In this document: one piece after another, positions 54,345 through 64,000 of the stretch
Layout: each line of letters opens with the position of its first letter
How positions within the stretch are numbered: position 1 is the first letter of the stretch
Source: Symbiodinium natans
Taxonomy: Eukaryota > Sar > Dinophyceae > Suessiales > Symbiodiniaceae
Direction: 5' to 3'
NCBI GenBank assembly: GCA_905221605.1
Contig: CAJNDS010000181.1
Location: 58,501 to 122,500, forward strand
DNA: 64,000 bases
Program-made: the position numbers and the translations under genes
Notes under the pieces: model-generated
Databases searched by the model: none
What the model saw: the letters and a program-made list of their open reading frames with translations, nothing else
Told to the model about the DNA's origin: nothing

Positions 54345-54422
54345 TCAAGCACAGCTCGGAGCCTCCATGCCGCCCATGCCCGCGACGCGCTGGCCGGAGC
54401 TCCAGACTTGCGAGGCCTCAGT
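54345..54422 (-). CDS. Terminal exon, unknown protein
   Basis: 25 codons and TGA from acceptor TCGGGAG read TEASQVWSSGQRVAGMGGME, then APSCA. Confidence 0.55.
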   Translation of the reverse strand, partial: TEASQVWSSGQRVAGMGGMEAPSCA

Positions 54423-54431
54423 CTCCCGATA

Positions 54432-54572
54432 AGGGGGTTTAGGGTTTAGGGTTTAGGGTTTAGGGTTTAGGGTTTAGGGTTTAGGGTTTAGGGTTTAGGG
54501 TTTAGGGTTTAGGGTTTAGGGTTTAGGGTTTAGGGTTTAGGGTTTAGGGTCTCCCGTTAAAGGGGGTTTAGG
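54432..54572 (+). repeat. TTTAGGG array
   Basis: About 16 perfect units, one break with TCTCCCGTTAAAG. Confidence 0.96.
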
Positions 54573-55223
54573 GTTTAGGGGTTGTTTTGGCACCCGCATG
54601 AGGGTTTGGGGTCTGGGGTTTGGGGTTTGGGGTTTAGGGTTTAGGGTTTGGGGTTTGGGGTTTGGGTTTAGGGTTTCGGGTTTCTTGGCACCCGCATGGC
54701 TGGAGGAACCACTCCGCAGGGATACTGGTGCGACAAGAGTTGGCCTGACCGGAGTTGGGGGGGAGAGCTTCGATAACTGGTTGGCCCCCACCGTCAACAT
54801 TACTATTGCAGCAAAATAGTACATGCCAAGCGAAGAAGGAAGGCTCATGCAAGTCTGATCTCTCACCCCCAAACCCTAAACCCTAAACCCTTAACCCTAA
54901 ACCCTAAACCCTAAACCCTTTGACTGGTCAGAAGGCTTTCTTTGCAAGCCATCGCTAGTTTTGCCCCATGCCAAACTCTCGATCCAGCACCGCGTCTAGT
55001 AAATAAAATTAACAACAAGGTTTAGGGTTTAGGGTTTAGGGTTTAGGGTTTAGGGTTTAGGGTTTAGGGTTTAGGGTTTAGTGAAGGAAGTTGTGGCTTC
55101 GGGTTAGAAGCTTAGGGGTGCGGGGTTTAGGCCATTAAGGCCTTGGGGATTTTGGGCTGTCTAGGAGCTTCGGCTTCCATGTTTAAAGGAAAAAACCAAG
55201 GAGGAAGCCCAACCAGACCCACA

Positions 55224-55384
55224 CCTACTTGGAGGTTCACGGGCACTTGTAACCCCAATTCTGCCTGTACTTCTAAATCCCCTGAGTCCCCTAAGTAGGT
55301 TATAAGTAGACTTAGAAGTGCCTAAGTCCCCTAAGTAGGTTATAAGTAGACTTATAAGTTTTTAGTGCCCACGAACCCACACCT
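55224..55384. mobile_element. Family E element with internal duplication
   Basis: ACTTGGAGGTTCACGGGCAC at the left and GTGCCCACGAACC at the right are inverted. CTAAGTCCCCTAAGTAGGTT with ATAAGTAGACTTA occurs twice inside. Confidence 0.65.
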
Positions 55385-55756
55385 AGGAGCTGCAAGGGAA
55401 CCCATGACATGGTGCTTGTTGCGTCCCCCTTATCGAGGGTTTAGGGTTTAGGGTTTAGGGTTTAGGGTTCAGAGTTCAGGGTTCAGAGTTCAGGGTTCAG
55501 GGTTCAGGGTTCAGGGTTTAGGGTTTAGGCTTCTTGCCACGGGACCCCGTACAAAAAGGACCCTCACCCCACGCCACCCGAGACAGCCGCGAGGAGTTGC
55601 ATGATGCTCTCTCGAACGTCATACTGTACGTGCTGCCATGCTTACTTTCCCTAAACCCTAAACCTAAACCCTAAACCCTTAACCCTTAACCCTTAACCCT
55701 AAACCCTAAACCCTTTGCCATGCACGGCCTGGGCCTTCGTGCGCATGTGGGCACAT

Positions 55757-55966
55757 TTGGTGCCCAGGAACCATATTGAATAATAAGGGCACGGTTAGGG
55801 TTTAGGGTTTAGGCTTAGGGTTTAGGGTTTATGGTTTAGGGTTTTGGGTTTAGGGCTTAGGGTTTAGGGTTTAGGGTTTAGGGTTTAGGGTTTAGGGTTT
55901 AGGGACTTTCATAAGTGAAACTTGAACCAAGCCAAAGAGGAAAAAGGCACCACCTGGCTACCAACA
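55757..55966. mobile_element. Family B element with a heptamer-filled centre
   Basis: TGGTGCCCAGGAACCATATT at the left and CACCACCTGGCTACCAA at the right; about 110 bp of TTTAGGG repeats inside. Confidence 0.7.
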
Positions 55967-56424
55967 CCAAGCCGATTGGGTGCTGAGGTCGTGGCGGACT
56001 GCGCTAGGGACAACCGTGTCGGCCCCTGGGACAACCTGTCTCCGTGCAACAGGTAGGCAGGGTTCCTTCGATGTGTTTCGGTTTTGGGGGCTGGAGCTTG
56101 GGTGTTGTGATGTTGAGGGTTTAGGGTTTAGGGTTTAATTAGGGTTTAGGGTTTAGGGTTTAGGGTTTAGGGTTTAGGGTTGAGGGTCTAGGGTCTAGGG
56201 CTTCGGGTTCGGGGTTTAGGGGCAGTTCAGGGTTGGTGGTTTCGGGGGCTTCCTGCAGCAGTGTTTTTTGAGGCGTTTGGAGCGGCGCCCATGTGAGGGA
56301 AGCACTTCCCAGAACTGGATTAAGGCCTTGACCCTAAACCCTAAACCCTAAACCCTAAACACAGAGAACCCTGATTGAAACTGCCAGCCTAGCTGACCTC
56401 AGGGTTCTGGACCTAGGCCACACA

Positions 56425-56512
56425 AACCCCCAAAACATGGCCTGGGCTTCTGCAAAAGCTGCGTCGCATCCGTTTCGCCATCACCTTGGCCGGACATTTG
56501 GGGCACGTTCTA
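56425..56512 (-). CDS. Exon-like stretch, unknown
   Basis: The frame reads VPQMSGQGDGETDATQLLQK after TCCCTAG, with a possible GC donor. Its boundaries are uncertain. It may follow the exon 56679-56705. Confidence 0.4.
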
Positions 56513-56545
56513 GGGATTTCTAGGGCATCTAGACCCAAGAGCAAC

Positions 56546-56678
56546 CTAGGAATAAACTGGGTGCCCTTCTTGGTTGAAAGGGACTTAGAAGGGAACCTAA
56601 ACCAGGGAAAAGGGGAATAAGGGCGCCTAGCCCTAAACCCTAAACCCTAAACCCCAAAACAGGGGAATAAGAGCCTAC
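56546..56678. mobile_element. Family C introner
   Basis: In gene sense GTAGGCTCTTATTCCCC to TTTATTCCTAG, with CCCTAAA units and an internal duplicate of GGGGAATAAG. Confidence 0.65.
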
Positions 56679-56705
56679 TCTGCGTCCTGGGGCCTTCTTG
56701 GGCAT
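56679..56705 (-). CDS. Possible first exon (9 codons)
   Basis: ATG at 56703-56705 reads MPKKAPGRR and stops at the GTAGGC donor of a family C element. The next exon would start GTTGCTCTTGG after CCTAG. Confidence 0.4.
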
Positions 56706-57604
56706 TCTAACAGCTAACCCCCCCCCCCCCCCATATGTTCCGCGATGTTAGCAGGACCGGTACCATCATCCCTTTCCGCCTTATGGTTTAGGGTTTAGGG
56801 TTTAGGGTTTAGGGTTTACGGTTTAGGGTTTAGGGTTTAAGGTTTAGGGTTTAGGGTTTAAGGTTTAGGGTGAGGAAACAGAATAAGTTATAAGTTATAG
56901 TGTGCTCCTCGCATGCCAATTTGAAAGGATGGGCCCAGCGCCAAGTGCCTGTGGAGCTTGGTGCTCAAAGGTGTTTTACGTAAAGTACACCATGAATCTC
57001 CAAGTAAGGTTTGAGACTCAGGATCCGGGACTTTAGGTGCCTGAATATCTGGGCAAGGATGGCACCGCCTCGCTCCCAAGAATTCTATGGATCCCACCTT
57101 GAGCGAACGCGTGGGAGTCAATGCTTTGATCGGAGGGGGGTTTAGGGTTTAGGGTTTAGGGCTTAGGGTTTAGGGTTTAGGGTTTAGGGTTTAGGGTTTG
57201 GGGTTTAGGGTTTAGGGTTTAGGGTTTAAAACCCTTGCTTCGCGGTGGCTTGAAACCACCAAGACCACCGACGGCAGCCGGCTAAGGATCAGCACTTGGA
57301 GGTCCATGGTACTCAGGAGTGTCGGAAGAGGTGGCCGCAATTTTTTGGGCTCCAAAGCAGCGAATGTGAGCTTCGGGACCCCAATCATGCAACACCGACG
57401 CTCCGTAACAACGCGTGAAGAGCTTTGGGGAGAGAATCTCAGGAGACGCCGCGATGCAAAGATGCGGAAGCCCCGGAGGCACTGAGGAATGCGTGCAGGC
57501 AGCAAGATGTTGTCTCAAGCGTCCTCAGAGCTCGGCGCAAAGCTGGGAATCTGTCAGCAAGGCACCCTAAACCCTAAACCCTAAACCCTAAACCATAAAC
57601 CATA

Positions 57605-57705
57605 AACCCTAGCGCGACATCCTCTTTGTCTTCTCGATCATCTTCTCCACCCTGGCCATGCGGAATGGCAGAGCCATCGTTGGGCGGCTGCTGGTGAGCT
57701 TGCGC
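57605..57705. CDS. Exon, strand ambiguous
   Basis: Minus: acceptor GCCTCAG, LPFRMARVEKMIEKTKRMSR then TAG. Plus: acceptor CCCTAG, ILFVFSIIFSTLAMRNGRAI then a good donor GTGAGC. Both are open. Neighbours favour minus; the splice site favours plus. Confidence 0.4.
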
Positions 57706-58550
57706 TGAGGCTGGGGTTTAGGGTTTGGGGTTTAGGGTTAAGGGTTTAGGGTGAAGGGTTAAGGGTTAAGGGTTAAGGGTTAAGGGTTAAGGGTTTAGGG
57801 TTTAGGGTTAGGGTTTAGGGTTTAGGGTTTAGGGTTTAGGGTTTAGGGTTTAAGGTAGTTGTGATGGTGATGATGGTGAGCCTGCTCTCAGAAATCCCAG
57901 GGCAGGGGAACGCCCCCAACCAGGACTTTCTAGAATCAGCTGGTGAGGCCTCTCCCAAGTAGACCTCTAAGACCTAATGAAACCCTAAGGTTGCTGAGTG
58001 CATAAGCCCAACAAAAAAGCGTTTAGGGTTATGGGTTTAGGGTTTAGGGTTTAGGGTTTCGGGTTTAGGGTTTAGGGTTTAGGGTTTAGGGTTTAGGGTT
58101 TAGGGTTTAGGGATACACTTTCAGGTCTATCAGTGTACTCATTCAGCTACTAAGTAATCCCTACCCCACTACCCGAAGTAATCCCCACGTCGTGATGCAG
58201 AGCCGGGGCACATCGGGGGGCCTCAGCTCCAGCCTCCGCACCACACGGAGGCAAACGCCCAAGGGTCTCGGGTGTGAGGGCTTACGGCCCCTAAACCCTC
58301 AACCCTAAACCCTAAACCCTGAACCCTAACCTTAACCCTAAACCCTAAACCCTTAACCCTAAACCCTGAACCCTAAACCCTGAACCCTAAACCCAGCTGA
58401 AGGGCCTCAACCGTTAAGGGCGTGAAGGCTTAGCGTTCGGGGTAGAGGGCTCAAGGGCTTCAGGGCCTTTAAGGGTTTGGGGCTTCGCCAAACCCTCTTG
58501 GTACGGACCCTAGCCCCTAAACACTTCTTGGAGGTTCATGTGCAGTAATC

Positions 58551-58655
58551 CACTAGTTGCTTAAGAACCCCAAGAGAAAAATATAAGCATCCCTGTACTA
58601 CCCTTAATAAGGAAGAATCTGTTTTGTTTTTTGGTGTTCTTAAGCACTTAGTAGT
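58551..58655. mobile_element. Family D element nested in a family E start
   Basis: CTAGTTGCTTAAGAACCCC and GGTGTTCTTAAGCACTTAGTAG form the ends. Immediately before it lies a family E start (CTTCTTGGAGGTTCATGTGC) that is not continued. Confidence 0.75.
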
Positions 58656-58859
58656 AGCAAGGCAGAGAGTGGCCTTCATGAGGTTGACCGCCGTCCTTAC
58701 CCTCACTACTTCGCTTCATAACCCTACTTTTGCACACTTCGGCTGCAAAACAAAGCGCCCGTCACAGCCCTAAATCCTTCAATTTCTTTTTGAGTCCTAA
58801 ACCCTACAATACACCTAAAAACCCTAAACCCTAAACCCTAAAACCCTAAAACCCTAAAC

Positions 58860-58940
58860 CCCCTTTAGAGAGGCCCGGTCCTCTCGCGCGGCCGCCGCGA
58901 TGAGGAGGGCCGAGGCAAAGAGTCCGCGAAGGATGGACAT
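58860..58940 (-). CDS. First exon with signal peptide
   Basis: ATG at 58938-58940; 27 codons read MSILRGLFASALLIAAAARE, then DRASLKG, ending at donor GTTTAGGG. It shows a typical secretory signal. Confidence 0.6.
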
Positions 58941-59017
58941 GGGCCCTTGGGGCTTGGGGCTTAGGGCTTAGGGTTTAGGGTTTAGGGTTTGGGGTTTAGG
59001 GTTAGGGTTTAGGGTTT

Positions 59018-59130
59018 AGGGTTTAGGGTTTAGGGTTTAGGGTTTAGGGTTTAGGGTTTAGGGTTTAGGGTTTAGGGTTTAGGGTTTAGGGTTTAGGGTG
59101 CAGGGTGGTTTAGGGTTTAGGGTTTAGGGT
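59018..59130 (+). repeat. TTTAGGG array
   Basis: About 15 units following the signal-peptide exon's 5' flank. Confidence 0.96.
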
Positions 59131-59289
59131 TTAGGGCTTCTCGGTTGCTTCGGGTTTGGGGCTTTAGGGCCTCTAGGGCTTTAGGGCTTGAGGGGCTTGA
59201 GGGCTTTGGGGCTTCAGGGCTTAGGGCTTTCGGGCTTAGGGCTTCAGGGCTTACGGCTTTAGGGCTTTAGGGCTTTCGGCTCAATTAGG

Positions 59290-59385
59290 GCTTAGGGCTT
59301 TAGGGCCTCGGGCCTCGGGCCTCGGGCCTCGGGCCTCGGGCTTCGGGCTTCGGGCTTCGGGCTTCGGGCTTCGGGCTTCGGGTCT
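59290..59385 (+). repeat. Homogenised variant arrays GGGCCTC then GGGCTTC
   Basis: Five GGGCCTC units are followed by seven GGGCTTC units, with no TTTAGGG between. Confidence 0.92.
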
Positions 59386-60405
59386 AGGCTTAGGGTTTAA
59401 GGTTTGCGGCTTAGGGTTTAGGTTGTCCTTGTCCTTTCGCGACACCATGCAAACACGAAATGCAAATGCAAGCGAGAAGGAGGGAGCTGTTCAAGAATCA
59501 CGCACGATTCAACGCCACTGAGAGGGAACACCCGAACAAAACGTCCACAACGCTGCTGCCCAAAACCCTGAACCCCCTTTCTTGGCATAGAGTAGGAGGC
59601 GTTAGGGTTTAGGGTTTAGGGTTGTTTAGGGTTTAGGGTTTAGGGTTTAGGGTTTAGGGTTTAGGGTTTAGGGCTTAGGGTTGTTTAGGGTTTAGGGTTT
59701 AGGGTTGAGGGTTTAGGGTTTAGGGTTTAGGGTTTAGGGTTTAGGGCTTAACCCTGCACTTGGGCCCTAGCCGCAGCAGCCCGCTCGCTCCGGAGCAGCA
59801 GCGGATGTGCCCTTTGCTCCCAAAACCTTTGGGCCCAACTCTACCCTAAACCCTAAACCCAAAACCCCAGGTCGGTTCAGTCGCAACAAGTCTACGCCCG
59901 CCCCCAGTTTTGAGCCAACATGAGAGGCGGCAAGACTCCCAGTGCTTTGGAGTTTAGGGCTTAGGGTTGAGGGTGCACTGGACTCAAGACTAGCCAGCCA
60001 GACTAGGAAGCGGGAGCACCCCCAAGCCATCACGACTGCAAAAGAAGCTGCAAGAGGTTTAGGAGATTGGGTTTAGGATTTGGCTTAGGGTCTCAAAGCC
60101 CTGTTCAACTTTGTGGATAAGGGCCCGGGTTCCCGAACGAAAAAGGCCAAGAAGATCGTTCGCTTAGACATTTAGGGTTTAGGGTTTAGGGTTTCGGGTG
60201 GCTTAGGGTTTAGGGTTTAGGGCTTAGGGCTTAGGGTTTGGGGTTTAGGGTTTAGGGTTTAGGGTTTAGGGTTTAGGGTTTAGGGTTTAGGGTTTAGGGT
60301 TTAAGGGCCGAAAACACTCGCCCGTCATGAAGGACCCCACACCCTTTCTCAATACTACGATGCCCCTTGACTAAGGAGCAGTCCTTGAAGCACAGTTGGG
60401 TTTAG

Positions 60406-60540
60406 GGTTCAGGGTTCAGGGTTCAGGGTTCAGGGTTCAGGGTTCAGGGTTTAGGGTTTAGGGTTTAGGGTTTAGGGTTTAGGGTTTAGGGTTTAGGGTT
60501 TAGGGTTTAGGGTTTAGGGTTTAGGGTTTAGGGTTTAGGG
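60406..60540 (+). repeat. GGGTTCA block followed by TTTAGGG array
   Basis: Six GGGTTCA units, then about 13 TTTAGGG units. Confidence 0.95.
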
Positions 60541-60779
60541 TCCCTGAAATAACTTGAGGGATACTTCTTAACTCATCTTCCAGCATGCCAGTTACAATTT
60601 CTGAAATGGCCCCAACATCCTGGATCATCCAGCAACCCCAAACCCCCCTAAGCCCTAAGCCCTAAACCCTAAACCCTAAACCCTAAACCCTAAACCCTAA
60701 ACCCTAAACCCTAAACCCTAAACAACCCTAAACCCTAACCCTAAACCCTATTTTAGAAGTTTTTGGAAAAAGGGAAAAT

Positions 60780-60850
60780 CCCGAGCTCAGGCGTGATCAG
60801 ACACACAGACCCCTCCTCCTGGCAGGAAGCCTGCGGCGACTGCTCCTCGC
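60780..60850 (-). CDS. Exon-like stretch, unknown
   Basis: The frame reads EEQSPQASCQEEGSVCLITP after GTGGCGAG, with a possible GC donor. Confidence 0.4.
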
Positions 60851-61307
60851 CACAGGGGTTTGGGGCTTAGGGTTTAGGATTTAGGGTTTAGGGTGTTTAG
60901 GGTTTAGGGTGTTTAGGGTTTAGGGTTTAGGGTTTAGGGTTTAGGGTTTAGGGTTTAGGGTTTAGGGTTTAGGGTGTTTAGGGTTTAGGGTTTAGGGTTT
61001 AGGGTTTAGGGCCACGTTGGCGCGAGCTAGTGGTTTTCTCTCCAACCGAAACTGCTCCAACCTGAAAGCCAACTTGCATTCCAAACTCCTTTCCATAGGT
61101 CTTGCAAGACAGAAACTGAAATAGACCCAGCTTCCTGGTACTAGGGCTGGCGAGGATTTGGGTCTGAATTAGGGTCCACTGGCGGCCCTAACCCTCAACA
61201 CCGAAACCAAAACCCTAAACCCTAAACCCTAAACCCTAAACCCTAAACCCTAAACCCTAAACCCTACACCTAAACCCTCAACCCCCCATACTTGATCTTA
61301 GGGTGGC

Positions 61308-61391
61308 TTTCGGGCTTCGGCGAAGAATCGCCCTCTCGCTGACGCCCGGCCTCTAGAACAAACAGCTCGGGCAACGGGCCATCGAACTTGC
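61308..61391 (-). CDS. Exon, unknown protein
   Basis: 27 codons between CCTTCCAG and a GC donor read FDGPLPELFVLEAGRQREGD, then SSPKPE. Confidence 0.6.
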
Positions 61392-61410
61392 CTGGAAGGT
61401 AGAAACTCGT

Positions 61411-61550
61411 GATTAGGGTTTAGGGTTTAGGGTTTAGGGATTAGGGTTTCGGGTTTCGGGTTTAGGGTTGGGGAAAAAGGGTTTAGGGTTTAGGGTTTAG
61501 GGTTTAGGGATTAGGGTTTCGGGTTTCGGGTTTAGGGTTGGGGAAAAAGG
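61411..61550 (+). repeat. Exact 70-bp tandem duplication within a heptamer array
   Basis: GATTAGGGTTTCGGGTTTCG with GGTTGGGGAAAAAGG occurs at 61439 and again 70 bp later at 61509. The 70-bp step equals ten heptamers. Confidence 0.9.
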
Positions 61551-62164
61551 GTTTAGGGTTTAGGGTTTAGGGTTTAGGGTTTAGGGTTTAGGGTTTAGGG
61601 TTTAGGGTTTAGGGTTTAGGGTTTAGGGTTTAGGGTACACCCACACCCTTGCGGCCCTTGGAAATGGTTTGGGGTGCTCAGGCGAGGCAGACAAGGTCAA
61701 TCGTCCTCAAGCAGCGACAGGAATGTGCCGGCGACCACCCCATTCTAGAGCGACTGTGGCAGGAAAGGTGTGGTCGGTGGACTTTGCAGATATTCGGCAA
61801 GGTACAGCAAGTCTCCTACTGAGGGTCTCTTTTTGTCACCCGCCTAGCTGACGCCCAATGGTGCCAATCCGCAGGCAACATTCGAGGTAACGCTACTAAG
61901 GGTTTAAGGTTTAGGGCTGTAGTGGCCCCTGCTGCCAAGAAGCGAAGCGAAACGCTAGTTGACTCCTTTTGCCCTGAACCCTAAACCCCAAAACAGCCAC
62001 TCCCTTGGGCAATTCGTACCTTTGGTTTGGACCGGGTTTTGCCTCAGGTGCCGGCTGAGGGATTGAGTCGTGTGTTGAGGATTTGAGGGTTTGGGCAGGG
62101 GATTTCGGGCTTTAGGGGCTTTGGTGGGTTTCAGGGGTTCAGGGCCGCAGGGCTTACTTATATA

Positions 62165-62261
62165 CGGTAGCCCAGCAACCATACACATGATGAGGGTACC
62201 CTTTTGGTGGTGTGATGGTTACTTTCATTAAAGGAATCCAAGCCCAAAAAGGGCTACCAAG
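62165..62261. mobile_element. Family B element, compact copy
   Basis: CGGTAGCCCAGCAACC at the left and AAAAAGGGCTACCAAG at the right, about 97 bp, no heptamers. Confidence 0.75.
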
Positions 62262-62908
62262 CAAGTGGAGATATGTGTCGGATTTGGGAGTGTGCAAAAG
62301 CAGGAACCCCTAACATAGACCCTCAAAATAGTAGGATTGTGCAGATGACCTCATAAGAAGGACCCCCATAAGGTACCACTATTTTCGGAACCCCCATTTA
62401 GGGCTTCGGGTTAGAAGCAGATCTGGGTTGTCCCCTGCGTTGAGCACGGTGCCTAGGCGCAGGAGGAAGGACGGATCCTCCACCTCCTTCCGCGGCGTAG
62501 CAAGCGAACAACTTTCGAGTCCAGCACTGAGGATTTCACAGAAGACGGAGGGAAAGGTGGAGGTAGAGGTGCAGGTAGCGGTAGAGGTAGAGGCAGAGGT
62601 AGAGAGAGATATAGAGAGAGAGAGCCCGGAACCCGGAGCGAGGTATCGAAGGAGAGGTAGAGTAGAGGGAAGGCGAGAGAGGGAGGGGTTACGCCAAGAA
62701 TTGGAGTCAAAGGTTTGAGGTTCGGAGTTTTGGGGCGTTCGAGGCCGATGGGGCTGTGGCAGATGCCAAGCTTGTCAGAACAGACCCCACATTCGCTGTG
62801 CTGGGTTTAGGGCTTAGGGTTTAGGAATATCTTCTAAGTGTTCCGAGTGAAAGCGCCGAGCGGAGATGTGTACCAGATGCAATGCTCTGAGGCTTCAAGG
62901 CTCTTAGT

Positions 62909-63061
62909 TTGGGATGTTCCCCCCTTAGACGAATTAACTGTCCTGAATAGGGATTAATACCCATTGTTTAGGGTTTAGGGTTCAGGGTTCAGGGTTTAGG
63001 GTTTAGGGTTTAGGGCTATAATCCCGATTAAGAACTGTCAGTATAAGGGGGAGCATCCCAA
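62909..63061. mobile_element. Family A element split by a heptamer array
   Basis: TTGGGATGTTCCCCCCTTAG and AAGGGGGAGCATCCCAA arms are intact. Between the two core halves lie about seven TTTAGGG/GGGTTCA units (62966-63016). Confidence 0.85.
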
Positions 63062-63161
63062 GCTGTCGGCAAACCTGGCCGACCTGACGGCCCTCTCAAC
63101 AGCCAAGCCCGGGCTTAAACCCCCCACCCCAACCCCCCACCCCAAAAACTAAAATGCATAA

Positions 63162-63209
63162 ATAAGAATAATAATAATAACAACAACAATAATAATGATA
63201 GTAGACATA

Positions 63210-63251
<42 letters not shown>

Positions 63252-63302
63252 TAATAATAATAATAATAACAATAATATTATAATAATAATAATAATAGTA
63301 AG
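63162..63302 (+). repeat. (AAT)n microsatellite
   Basis: About 45 imperfect AAT units. Confidence 0.97.
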
Positions 63303-63351
63303 AAAAACTAAACCCACACCTGAATTCCCTCCACTGCCCCCCCCCCCCCCC

Positions 63352-63402
63352 CCGACAGCCCACAGCCTCCGTGTCTTTTGCCGGCTGCACTTCGGCCATG
63401 GC
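63352..63402 (-). CDS. Possible first exon
   Basis: ATG near 63400 reads MAEVQPAKDTEAVGCR and then runs into a poly-G tract; a donor GTGGGC lies just before it. Confidence 0.4.
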
Positions 63403-63960
63403 GCCTTCGCCCGCAGGCAGGGCTGGGTTTAGGGTTTCGGAATGAGGTTTTAGGGTGTAGGGTTCGGGTTTAGGAATGAGGTTCTCGGGTTTAGGGTTTA
63501 GGGTTAAGGGTTTAGCGTTTAGTGTTTAGTGTTTAGTGTTTAGAGTTTTGGGTCTGAAGTTTAGGGAGCCCACACAACCTGGCGTAAGCCCTGAAACATT
63601 CCCAGGTTTCCTTTGTGGCCCCGGATTGCACAAGGAGTTCCACACTTGGAGGTTCATGGTACCTATTTACCAATTATAACTGTGCCTATATCCCACTTAC
63701 CAACCCCTGTAGTGCCCGAATATGGCTCTGAGCAGGGTACTATATTCTAGTAGGGGGGTGCATCAGAAAGACGTCAGAAAAAATGAATGTAGATCCTACA
63801 CCAGAAGCCCGTTATCTGCACCAACCCCCTTCTTCAACCCAAAACCCCACACCCCATATTATTCTTCTGGCCCTGTGTTGCGCTGAACTCTTTTGAAGCT
63901 CAACTCCCTGGCGAAACCGACTCTCCGCAAAAACACGTTTCGCCGAAACGGTGTAAGGTT

Positions 63961-64000
63961 GGGATGCTCCCCCTTACACAAACAGTCCTTAATGGGGATT
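63961..64000. mobile_element. Family A element cut by the window end
   Basis: TTGGGATGCTCCCCCTTACA and the following AACAGTCCTTAATGGGGATT match the left half of family A. Confidence 0.8.

Noticed and set aside
63096-63399. Tyr/Ile-rich minus-strand frames.
   Set aside because: They are translations of the AAT microsatellite; only the MAEVQPAKD start next to it looks coding.
1-64000. The heptamer arrays as evidence that the window is a chromosome end.
   Set aside because: Arrays are short, in both orientations and spread evenly among exons; no terminal tract of one orientation is present.

Overview
This window is nuclear DNA of a dinoflagellate. Two minus-strand gene copies carry a genomic relic of the 22-nt dinoflagellate spliced leader (3252-3268 and 15355-15370), and introns that can be fixed by reading frame use GT, GC and GA 5' splice sites, a known dinoflagellate trait. 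The plant-type telomere heptamer TTTAGGG/CCCTAAA occurs throughout in short interstitial arrays. The RCC1-like tandem-repeat protein is of a kind I associate with Symbiodiniaceae and Polarella, so the order Suessiales is my guess. No tRNA, rRNA or CRISPR was seen.

Nearly all credible coding sequence is on the minus strand, as expected of a unidirectional dinoflagellate gene block. Genes are broken into exons of 40-340 nt. Many lie between a CCCTAAA array on the low-coordinate side and a TTTAGGG array on the high-coordinate side, so the heptamer arrays are mostly intron sequence. Joining exons by splice site and phase gave several consistent models: a 101-aa protein (11420-12185), a 199-aa protein (16008-17303), a methyltransferase-like protein (39550-40547), a CCCH/CCHC zinc-finger protein (38373-39021), a membrane protein (36288-37056), a carboxy-terminal gene part (73-1038) and a helical protein (5268-6655). 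Many other single exons, some with signal peptides, are listed on their own.

Several families of short inverted-repeat elements (about 90-180 bp, often enlarged by heptamer arrays) behave as introners, that is, transposable elements that become introns. In family B (end CTTGGTAGCCCAG) five insertions in reading frames show about 4-bp direct repeats. The first two bases of the repeat form the 5' splice site (GA, GA, GT, GC, GC), and in four of the five the element's own terminal AG is the 3' splice site. Removing the intron restores the frame. Some heptamer-array introns also have flanking direct repeats.

Other content: an intronless 497-aa gene with a ubiquitin-like start and RCC1-like repeats (23622-25115); a decayed spliced-leader retrocopy (2051-3192) and a second more decayed one (14131-15350); and a 5-kb LINE retrotransposon (31181-36203) with the domain order RNase H, apurinic endonuclease, reverse transcriptase, two C2H2 zinc fingers, embedded in CCCTAAA repeats at both ends. 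The remainder is arrays, homogenised heptamer variants, microsatellites and homopolymer runs. All gene models are manual readings; no alignment or transcript evidence was available.
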